A stretch of 64,000 nt of DNA from Candidatus Poribacteria bacterium (GTDB taxonomy: Bacteria; Poribacteria; WGA-4E; WGA-3G): contig JAJDTJ010000005.1 in assembly GCA_022827225.1 (NCBI GenBank), forward strand, positions 1-64,000, read 5' to 3'. This document shows, in pieces, positions 1-6,458 of this stretch (position 1 is the first letter of the stretch; every line of letters begins with the position of its first letter). A program made the position numbers and the translations under genes. The notes beneath the pieces are model-generated. The model was not told where the DNA came from. It saw nothing but the letters and a program-made list of their open reading frames with translations, and did no database searches.

Positions 1-2
1 TG

Positions 3-122
3 TTTTTGCCACCTTATTCACCCGATTACAACCCGATTGAACACGACTTTGCGAATATAAAACGTCTCAGAGAATACAATGCTGATAGAACTATTGATGA
101 AGTCATAAACATGTATCTTTAA
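3..122 (+). mobile_element. IS630-like transposase, C-terminal end (cut by window start)
   Basis: The first 39 codons read as the C-terminus of a DDE transposase of the IS630/Tc1 type. The proline-rich LPPYSPDYNPIEHDF block carries the last catalytic acidic residue (the E of NPIE), followed by a basic helix and a stop at 120-122. Only this tail lies in the window, so completeness and activity cannot be judged. The transposase stop is followed within about ten bases by the open frame of a truncated LamG gene. This suggests that the right end of the element lies near 123-140, possibly at a TA dinucleotide around 137-138, since IS630 elements target TA. The exact right end was not resolved. Confidence 0.72.
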
Positions 123-126
123 TTCT

Positions 127-501
127 AACGCTTACTATAACGGCGGGATAGATAACAGCCAAATCCGGGGCGGGACATGGGAGATGGAGGCGTGGAGTTT
201 TGTCGCCTTAACACACGACGGTGAGATACTTGCACTCTATGTTGATGGTGAAACTGTCGCGGATTTGAAAATCGGGAAACCGGGTTTCACGCAGAATAAC
301 GATGGCGGCTCCATCTGGTTGGCAGGCTGGAAAGGCGGGCCGGGATGGGATTTCAAGGGCGTGCTTGACGAAGTTGCGATCTTCAACGCGCCGCTGAGTG
401 AAGACGACTTGAGTACTGTCATGACAGAAGGGCTTGAAGGTGCCCTCGCCGTTTCACCTGTTCGCAAATTGACAACGACTTGGGCGGACATTAAGCAATA
501 A
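127..501 (+). pseudogene. LamG/concanavalin-like domain protein, 3' fragment
   Basis: The frame is open from about 109 through the ATG at 184 to the stop at 501, and codons upstream of that ATG still read like a LamG strand (YYNGGIDNS). The remaining residues have the LamG signature: a strand of the type WSFVALTHDG, then a VDGE turn, then the closing GVLDEVAIFNAPLS segment that precedes the helix in these lectin-like folds. The C-terminal tail (KLTTTWADIKQ) resembles the tail of the intact LamG protein at 40627-41487 (KLPMVWGTLKTKL). About half of the domain and any signal peptide are missing, and transposase sequence sits directly upstream, so this is most likely a gene cut by the insertion element. 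A short expressed protein from the ATG at 184 is possible but has no clear ribosome binding site. Confidence 0.65.
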
Positions 502-523
502 GCAACGGTTATCTGCGAGGTCA

Positions 524-1501
524 ATGCATATAATGCGGGATAACGATGTACAATTCGCAGTCGTCCGAGAGGATCCGATGGTGGAGGCGGAGTTGGTGCG
601 ATTAACGAACGCAAGCAACGTACTGTTAATCGCTTCAGGTGGATGTACTGCCCTAACACTGCAGACACTGTTTCCCGATTTGCATATTACGCTCGTTGAT
701 TTTAATCCGGCGCAGTTGGAACACGTCCGCAAAAAGATGCGTGCCTTGCGAGATACCGATACAGCGACGCGGTGTCAGAGATTTAATATTGGGACCAGCG
801 ATCCAGAAGAACTCAATCAAAACGGGAACTTTGAGTCGCTTTTCCGGGGTCTACGCGAGTTTATCTTTGACTTGGTTGCTGATGAGGCTGAAATCCGCGC
901 CTTGTTTGAGGAGAAAGGCCGACTTGCCAATGTCTCGGAACGCCTCTTTTCGAGTCAGTATTGGTCAGTGGCGTTTGATCTCTACTTTAGCGACTCACTT
1001 CTGAATGCGATGTTTGGACCGGATGCTACGCAGCATGCTGAACCCGGGAGTTATCCGCGCTACTTTCAGGCGTTATTTGAAAAAGGGTTGGCATCCCCAA
1101 CGGCGTTTGATAATTACTTTCTTCACCATGTATTCCTTGGATACTATCTCCAACGTCCGGCGAGTCTACCTTACTACCTTCTATCACCACCTACCGATTA
1201 TCGTTTTCAGATGGTTGAAGGGACGCTGGATCGGGTGCCGAATCTGCAACGCTTTGATCTAATCTCTCTTTCTAACATTATGGATTGGATGCCGCTAACT
1301 GAAATTGTTGCCCTTATCAGCCATCTTCAAAATGAGATGAAACCTGGCGCAAGCCTTCTGTATCGTCAACTCAATAATGACACCGATCTCTCTGCATACT
1401 TTGGCGATTCATTTACGTTCAATACGGCGTTGGGAGTCCGATTTCAAGAAATAGAACGCAGTCTATTTTATTCCAGCGTTCATGTCGGAAAAAGGAGGTA
1501 G
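524..1501 (+). CDS. DUF3419 family protein (BtaA-like SAM 3-amino-3-carboxypropyl transferase)
   Basis: This 325-residue protein carries the two hallmarks of the DUF3419/BtaA family: an N-terminal REDP segment, then a Rossmann-type SAM site with LIASGGCTAL (about residues 35-44) and VDFNPAQLE (about 58-66). BtaA moves the 3-amino-3-carboxypropyl group of S-adenosylmethionine, rather than the methyl group, onto diacylglycerol to start betaine-lipid synthesis. Whether this protein uses a lipid or another acceptor cannot be read from sequence. No BtaB-like N-methyltransferase is adjacent, which argues against ordinary betaine lipid synthesis. The gene is followed six bases later by a diiron-enzyme gene and then by a GNAT gene, so the three probably act in one pathway. 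ATG codons at 524 and 533 are both possible starts; a GAGG lies at 517-520. Confidence 0.75.
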   Translation: MHIMRDNDVQFAVVREDPMVEAELVRLTNASNVLLIASGGCTALTLQTLFPDLHITLVDFNPAQLEHVRKKMRALRDTDTATRCQRFNIGTSDPEELNQNGNFESLFRGLREFIFDLVADEAEIRALFEEKGRLANVSERLFSSQYWSVAFDLYFSDSLLNAMFGPDATQHAEPGSYPRYFQALFEKGLASPTAFDNYFLHHVFLGYYLQRPASLPYYLLSPPTDYRFQMVEGTLDRVPNLQRFDLISLSNIMDWMPLTEIVALISHLQNEMKPGASLLYRQLNNDTDLSAYFGDSFTFNTALGVRFQEIERSLFYSSVHVGKRR

Positions 1502-1507
1502 GGACCG

Positions 1508-2221
1508 ATGAACGAAAGCATTGACAATATTTTGGAAGAGACGAATGTGTCGATGAATCCATACTTTAAGTCTCTGCGCGACGGGACATTTGATTTCGAT
1601 GATTTTGTTGAAACACAAATCCAATTCTACTTTGCCGTTGTCTTCTTCAACCGTCCAATGGCAGCACTCGCCGCCAAAATCCCGACATCAGAATTACGAT
1701 TAGAGGTTATCCGCAATGTTTGGGAGGAACACGGTGAAGGCAATACGTCCCTGATGCACGAAAAAACATTTCTCACCTTTCTTGACCGACTAGCTGGCAT
1801 TAAACCCGAAGATATTGAGAGACGGGCAATGTGGCCCGAAGTTCGCGCCTTTAATACGGTACTTGTCGGTGCTTGCGTGATGGATGAATACCTGATTGGT
1901 GCCGGTGTTATGGGGATTATTGAACGGATGTTTTCAGACATCGCAGGATGGCTCGGAGAAGAGGTTGTGAGTCACGGCTGGGTCCCTACGGAAAAATTGA
2001 TTCACTATAATCTTCATGAAGACCTTGATATTAAACATGCAGACGATTTCTTTGATGTGCTCCGTCCTGCATGGGACGCAGATGCCGAAAATAGATACTA
2101 CATTGAACAGGGGTTGCGTCTCGGTGCGTATGTTTTTAATTCGCTTTATGCAGGGCTTTACAAGGCGCGAAATCGTCGCATCTATCGCGAGGTACGCGGA
2201 CCCCATACACGGGCATCGTAG
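1508..2221 (+). CDS. Haem-oxygenase-like diiron enzyme (PqqC/TENA/HDO superfamily)
   Basis: This all-helical 237-residue protein has the metal-ligand pattern of haem-oxygenase-like diiron oxidases: an ExxH pair in the helix VWEEHGEG (about residues 73-80) and a later HEDLDIKHADDFF helix (about 169-181) supplying two His and acidic ligands. Relatives include CADD, UndA, BesC, SznF and PolF, which use O2 to cleave, desaturate, cyclise or N-oxidise amino acids or fatty acids; PqqC and TENA share the fold but need no metal. A strong AAAGGAGG site precedes the ATG. Six bases separate it from the DUF3419 gene, so it may oxidise the aminocarboxypropyl product made there. That substrate assignment is inference from gene order. 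Confidence 0.7.
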   Translation: MNESIDNILEETNVSMNPYFKSLRDGTFDFDDFVETQIQFYFAVVFFNRPMAALAAKIPTSELRLEVIRNVWEEHGEGNTSLMHEKTFLTFLDRLAGIKPEDIERRAMWPEVRAFNTVLVGACVMDEYLIGAGVMGIIERMFSDIAGWLGEEVVSHGWVPTEKLIHYNLHEDLDIKHADDFFDVLRPAWDADAENRYYIEQGLRLGAYVFNSLYAGLYKARNRRIYREVRGPHTRAS

Positions 2222-2238
2222 CAGTATTGAGGTATCAG

Positions 2239-3060
2239 ATGCGGAAAAACCGCTCTTTGAAGGTCAAGGAACTACGCAGTGCGGAGTGGCAAGTTTTTCA
2301 ATCGCGGATCGCAGACTTGGAGAAAGGGACGAGTTACCCGTTGGGCGAAGACCGATTTGAGATTGATCACGGCGAGGATTACTTCGCATTCTTCACGCGC
2401 TTGGGTCAGCTCCACTATTATGTTGTGCTTGACGGTGATCGGGTAGTAGCCGTAGCCGCTGCAGTTTTGCGCTGTGTTCCACCTACGCGCCATAAAAAGC
2501 CGGAACAGGTATGGTACCTTTGCGATTTGAAAGTCCACCCGGAATACCGCGGACGCTATCTCCCTACCGCAATATTCGCCCATGCCTTTCCCAAATTGTA
2601 TCCGATTACGGCTCGCGCGTATGCTATCTCTATGGATGCCGACAGCCAACGTCCGAACCGCGTTGCACGCATGTTAAGCCGTTTTCGGCTTGCACCAATG
2701 TCAATCGCTACGAAGTTAGGAATCGTTTCTTTAGATGCCAAGAGAATGCGAAAAGTCGAACCGATCTTACAAAAGCACTTTGGGTTGGTCTCTTATTTGT
2801 CATTAGCGCGAAAAAAGGACATCATTTTACAAAGCACTCGTTCTCCGATGCCGCTGTTACATGTTCAGTTCGGTCCGTGTGCGGAGCAGGGACATACCGA
2901 ACCACTTGATGATTATGTCCACATGTTTTGTGTTTCGACGGACCATCCACTGTTTGAGATACTGGGGCATCAAGGCATTTATCCATCAGCCACAGCCACG
3001 GTCGTCCATCATCGTATGGAAAAGTGGGATTGGAGTTTCATCCTCACCAGCGACATTTGA
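2239..3060 (+). CDS. GNAT-family N-acyltransferase
   Basis: The central part (about residues 55-120) reads as a GNAT fold: strand HYYVVLDGDRVVAVAA, then WYLCDLKVHPEYRGRYL, in which the V-x-P-E-Y-R-G-R-Y stretch matches the acetyl-CoA pyrophosphate-binding motif (R-x-x-G-x-G/A type, here degenerate). The protein is 273 residues, longer than a minimal GNAT, with a C-terminal extension of about 130 residues that I do not recognise. The ATG at 2239 is preferred over a TTG at 2227 because GAGG at 2229-2232 is well placed for it. The gene starts 17 bases after the diiron enzyme on the same strand and is most likely co-transcribed. It would fit as the step that acylates an amine made by the first two enzymes; the substrate is unknown. 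Confidence 0.65.
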   Translation: MRKNRSLKVKELRSAEWQVFQSRIADLEKGTSYPLGEDRFEIDHGEDYFAFFTRLGQLHYYVVLDGDRVVAVAAAVLRCVPPTRHKKPEQVWYLCDLKVHPEYRGRYLPTAIFAHAFPKLYPITARAYAISMDADSQRPNRVARMLSRFRLAPMSIATKLGIVSLDAKRMRKVEPILQKHFGLVSYLSLARKKDIILQSTRSPMPLLHVQFGPCAEQGHTEPLDDYVHMFCVSTDHPLFEILGHQGIYPSATATVVHHRMEKWDWSFILTSDI

Positions 3061-3113
3061 CAATGGAGTATCTCTAATCCGTAAACTTGATAGGTGCAAT
3101 GAGGATATACTTT

Positions 3114-4730
3114 ATGAACCGGTACATCAGATTATTTTTAGGCGTTCTCGTCTTAGGACTTCTCTTCTCCTGCGCGAGGACATACCAACAAGGTATTGAA
3201 AATACTTCAGAATTTCAAAAACACAGAAATTCTATAGTTCGGGTAGAAAATAAGCACGGATTCTTTTCAAGAGGCATAGGCAGCGGGTTTTTCGTGGAAC
3301 GGGACAAGATTGCAACTAACATTCATGTGATCGCCCATCCAGGGCCTATCTACGTAAAATCATTAGACAAAAAGAGGGCTTGGAAAGTTGAAGGTGTTGC
3401 TGCGTATGATGTCAGAAATGATCTCGCCATTTTAAAGGTTGTCGGTGAAGGTGAAGCACTTCCTCTTGGGAACAGCGATGTTATCCAAAAAGGTGAGCAC
3501 ATCTCTGTAGTGGGATATCCCGATGGCAAGTACAAAGTTACTGAGGGTACATTGCACGGTATACGGAATAACGATAAATGGCTTCAAATGGAAGTTGATA
3601 CTACTAGTGGAAGTAGCGGAGGGCCTGTCCTAAATAATAAGGGACAAGTTATAGGTATTAGCACGGCTGTAGACGATTTTTACAGTTATGCTATCCCTTC
3701 AAATATACTCAAAGCGTTGATCACACATTCTATATCAATTGAACCTTTAAAACAGTGGCATAAACAAGAGTTTATTCGTTCCTACAACTATTACGTTCAA
3801 GGAGAAGATAATTACAATAAAAAACGCTTTGACAAGGCAGTAGTTGATTTAGATGAAGCTATTCGTTTAAACCCTGAGTCTATCTATGCCTACTCCAAAC
3901 GTGGACAGGCGAAATCTGACCTCGGCGATCATAAAGGGGCGATAAGCGATTATGATAAGGCCGTTCAACTAAATCCAGAGGGTTTTATCACTTACTACAA
4001 CCGGGGAAACGCAAAAAGTAATCTTGGTGACCATAAAGGCGCAATTGAAGACTATGATAAAGCCATTCAACTAAATCCGAAGTATGTTGCGGCTTATAAC
4101 AACCGAGGGCTTCGTAAAGATAATCTTGGCGACTATACAGGAGCGATGAATGATTATGATAAAGCCATCCAACTAAATCCAAAGTATGCCAGTGCCTACA
4201 ACAACCGAGGGCTTGCAAAGTTGCTACTTGGGATTTCTGAGTCCAAGCAGGGACATCCAAAGGAAGTGAGAGATTTATTAGAGGCAGCGATAGCCGATTT
4301 TGATAAAGCCATCAAAATTGATTCAAAATATGCCGTAGTTTACAAAAATCGTGGTGCTGCGAAGCTTAAACTCGGTGAGTCTGAAGTTGATCGTGGAAAT
4401 GTTGAGAAAGCCCAATCTTTATATGAGAGATCAATAGCCGATAGTACACAATGTATTCGACTCAATCCAGCGGATGATGGTGCCTACGGCAATCGCGCGA
4501 TGGCTAAGAAGATGTTGGGGGATTCTAAATCTAAACAGGGGAATAAAAAAAAAGCGCGCGGTTTATATGAAGCAGCAATCGTTGACTTAGGTAAAGTTGT
4601 CCAACTAAACCCAAGATCGGCCAGATCTTATCGTAACCGTGCTCGTGCGAAAGAAGCACTTGGACAACATGATGCAGCAAAGGCAGATTTTGAAAAAGCG
4701 AAGGAACTTGATTCAGAGAGCTCGAAATAA
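3114..4730 (+). CDS. Lipoprotein trypsin-like protease with TPR repeats
   Basis: Starting at the ATG at 3114 (GAGG at 3101-3104), the protein opens with a lipoprotein signal ending LLFSC, with Cys20 as the likely lipidated residue. Residues about 35-220 are a DegP/HtrA-like S1C protease domain: catalytic His71 in TNIHV, Asp103 in RNDLAIL and Ser168 in SGSSGGPV are all present, so activity is expected. No PDZ domain follows. Instead, residues about 230-538 are TPR units of the DYDKAIQLNP type, roughly eight. Three of the later units carry an extra 14-16 residues between helices (LGISESKQG, LGESEVDRG, LGDSKSKQG), an unusual lengthened form. It would be anchored to a membrane and use the TPR array to choose partners or substrates. 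Upstream ATG and TTG codons (3099, 3087) are less likely because they would extend the signal peptide. Confidence 0.85.
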   Translation: MNRYIRLFLGVLVLGLLFSCARTYQQGIENTSEFQKHRNSIVRVENKHGFFSRGIGSGFFVERDKIATNIHVIAHPGPIYVKSLDKKRAWKVEGVAAYDVRNDLAILKVVGEGEALPLGNSDVIQKGEHISVVGYPDGKYKVTEGTLHGIRNNDKWLQMEVDTTSGSSGGPVLNNKGQVIGISTAVDDFYSYAIPSNILKALITHSISIEPLKQWHKQEFIRSYNYYVQGEDNYNKKRFDKAVVDLDEAIRLNPESIYAYSKRGQAKSDLGDHKGAISDYDKAVQLNPEGFITYYNRGNAKSNLGDHKGAIEDYDKAIQLNPKYVAAYNNRGLRKDNLGDYTGAMNDYDKAIQLNPKYASAYNNRGLAKLLLGISESKQGHPKEVRDLLEAAIADFDKAIKIDSKYAVVYKNRGAAKLKLGESEVDRGNVEKAQSLYERSIADSTQCIRLNPADDGAYGNRAMAKKMLGDSKSKQGNKKKARGLYEAAIVDLGKVVQLNPRSARSYRNRARAKEALGQHDAAKADFEKAKELDSESSK

Positions 4731-4893
4731 ACGAGGCAAAGATGTGTCTTCTACACACCTCATGTTGACATCACTATTTTTTCTATAATTGGTAAGAGAA
4801 CCTTAGAGAAATTGAAGGATACCTTCAATTACATTTGTGATAGAAATTTCAGTAAAACGGGCGGGCATTCTGCTTCAACAAAGAGGTGAAATT

Positions 4894-5361
4894 ATGGCAA
4901 GTTCACGAGATACTGGCGAAATGGTTGATGGCAAGAAGCACGGGTATTGGATCACCTATTACGCGAATGGAAATAAACGGAGCGAAGGCGGCTACATCCA
5001 TGGGAAAAAAGATGGTCCCTGGATTCAGTACCACAAAAATGGGAACAAAGCAAGCGAAGCCACCTTCCGCGGTGGCAAGAACGCAGGCGAGTACGTATGC
5101 TACTATGAGAACGGGAACCGCAAATGGGGCGGTCCCTACCGGAAACACGATGGCAGCTCCGCAGATGGTCGAAAAGAGGGGGTCTGGCTCTGCTACGAAG
5201 AAGATGGCGAAACCGTATGGCGCATCATTACCTACAAGAAAGGCGGTGCTCGCGCGAAACCCGATGAATTCCCGCTCGGTGTCTGCGATGTTTGTGGTGA
5301 AGGTAGGCGTTCAACGTGGGGCGAAACCTGCCCACAGTGCGGCGCAGATGTTTCTGATTAA
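4894..5361 (+). CDS. MORN-like (YwqK-type) repeat protein with C-terminal zinc ribbon
   Basis: The 155-residue protein from the ATG at 4894 (AGAGGTGA just upstream) has four to five repeats of the form hGxWxxYYxNGNKxxEGxY, the MORN-like repeat of YwqK-type proteins. The last 25 residues form a likely zinc ribbon, CDVCG followed by CPQCG. YwqK proteins are often labelled antitoxins by homology, but there is no toxin partner here. The combination of MORN-like repeats with a CxxC-CxxC ribbon suggests a small intracellular binding protein. Exact function unknown. It runs convergently towards the toxin-antitoxin pair, with a 16-base gap. Confidence 0.7.
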   Translation: MASSRDTGEMVDGKKHGYWITYYANGNKRSEGGYIHGKKDGPWIQYHKNGNKASEATFRGGKNAGEYVCYYENGNRKWGGPYRKHDGSSADGRKEGVWLCYEEDGETVWRIITYKKGGARAKPDEFPLGVCDVCGEGRRSTWGETCPQCGADVSD

Positions 5362-5377
5362 TCCTTTTCTACTATAA

Positions 5378-5707
5378 CTAAACAGCAACGACTCGCTGTT
5401 GTCCCTTTCTATTTTTCGAGGGGATAATGCGAATCTCAATATCACGATTCAATCTATTAAGAAACGTCATCAGTTGCTCAACGCTGTAGTAAGAAAGTTT
5501 GGCGGCTTTAAGATGGGAAATTTCAGACTGCTTAACGCAAAGCAGTGTTGCAGCCTCTGCCTGAGTTAGCTTGCGTTCCTTCAGAATGCGGAAAATCTCC
5601 GCTCCCAACTGTGCTTTTAGCAGTTCTTCTTCCGCAACCTCATCGGAAAAGCCTAAATCCTTAAAAATATTCCCGCTGCCTTCTTCAACCTTAATTTGAT
5701 TGCTCAT
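5378..5707 (-). CDS. XRE-family antitoxin (HigA-like)
   Basis: This 109-residue protein has a Cro/C1-type helix-turn-helix at about residues 45-90 (LTQAEAATLLCVKQSEISHLK), in the context typical of HigA antitoxins that pair with RelE/Gp49-like toxins. The N-terminal acidic segment is the likely toxin-neutralising part. It overlaps the upstream toxin gene by four bases (ATGA type), so the two are translationally coupled. The toxin-first order is typical of HigBA systems. By analogy it binds the toxin and represses the shared promoter at 6072-6100. Confidence 0.85.
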   Translation of the reverse strand: MSNQIKVEEGSGNIFKDLGFSDEVAEEELLKAQLGAEIFRILKERKLTQAEAATLLCVKQSEISHLKAAKLSYYSVEQLMTFLNRLNRDIEIRIIPSKNRKGQQRVVAV

Positions 5708-6066
5708 AAGTCTCTCTCCATCTCCTGAGCGCGTCTTAATCTTCGTTTAATCAAGTCAATATCCTTCTTCGGTGTACGAATCCCGCGCTTTGATTTTTTC
5801 TGAAAACAGTGTAGCACATACATGCTTCGACCAATCTTAACGGTATAAACCGCTCGGTAAGTGTCTGTGTTGTAATTATCAACGATCTCAAACACGCCGG
5901 ACTCTATACCTCTCATGGGTTTTGCCGATGGTGGAGTTTCGCCAATCTGCACACGATACAGCGCGTGTCCAATATCCTTACGCACCGGATCTGGAAAAGC
6001 CTGTAACCGTTCTTTTGAGTCTCCAATCCACCGGACGTTTCTCGGTGTTTTCAATTTTTGATCCAT
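5704..6066 (-). CDS. RelE/HigB-like toxin (phage Gp49-like family)
   Basis: The 120-residue basic protein matches the Gp49-like/HigB group. Its features are an N-terminal helix-rich segment (RLQAFPDPVRKDIGHAL), the conserved core KPMRGIESGVFEIVDNY, then TYRAVYTVKIG and LHCFQKKSKRGIRTPKKDI, the strand and Lys/Arg cluster found in these ribosome-dependent mRNA interferases. The antitoxin gene follows with a four-base overlap. The promoter -10 box ends only about five bases before the ATG, so the message is probably leaderless (see the promoter entry). Family function is known; activity of this copy is inferred. Confidence 0.88.
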   Translation of the reverse strand: MDQKLKTPRNVRWIGDSKERLQAFPDPVRKDIGHALYRVQIGETPPSAKPMRGIESGVFEIVDNYNTDTYRAVYTVKIGRSMYVLHCFQKKSKRGIRTPKKDIDLIKRRLRRAQEMERDL

Positions 6067-6071
6067 ATTCT

Positions 6072-6100
6072 ATTATAACTAATTAGTTGTGTTTTGCCAA
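6072..6100 (-). promoter_or_regulatory. Promoter of the toxin-antitoxin pair
   Basis: On the minus strand a TTGGCA box (6095-6100) and a TATAAT box (6072-6077) are separated by exactly 17 bases. Transcription would start about at the A of the toxin ATG (6066), leaving no room for a Shine-Dalgarno site, so a leaderless transcript is predicted. ATTAGTTATAAT around the -10 box is AT-rich and could also hold the antitoxin operator. The rest of the 392-base gap (6067-6458) holds a hairpin element and the ribosome binding site of the next gene. Confidence 0.75.
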
Positions 6101-6287
6101 GTGCAAATTGTAGATCGGTCAGAGGCGTTCAATTCTCTGGAAAAACCTCCATATCCGGAATCGGTTTTCTGTGTTATCCGCTATTCAGACAATTTGTGGA
6201 AGGTCGGTGTTAGTTTTGGGTCTAATTGCTAAACGATTCGCATCAAGCACCGTGGTAAAAAAATCTGATTTTTTCTCAGTAAAACGG

Positions 6288-6425
6288 ATTTAAATAGAGT
6301 AGAATCCGAAAATATGTGGACACTTTACAAGATGGAGAATACCGCGAGCCGCTCGTATAGGGGTTGGGTAACCCAACCTCTACGGCACCCAGCGGATGTC
6401 AAAATAATTATGGGCTTTACTATAA
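6288..6425. repeat. Small inverted-repeat element, family 1, with hairpin core
   Basis: The right end (6400-6425, containing ATAATTATGGGCTTTACTATAA) matches in inverse orientation the ends of elements at 41558 and 50762. The left end near 6288 (AATAGAGTAGAATCC) is a weaker match. The core is a near-perfect hairpin, TAGGGGTTGGGT then ACCCAACCTCTA (6358-6382). No coding frame of note lies inside. It looks like a non-autonomous MITE or REP-like sequence. The left border is uncertain. Confidence 0.5.
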
Positions 6426-6458
6426 GTAAAATATCCTGAAGAGTTGAGGAAAAAATAA

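Noticed and set aside
4894..5361. Antitoxin function for the YwqK-like MORN protein
   Set aside because: No toxin gene is adjacent; the antitoxin label of the family is not well supported.
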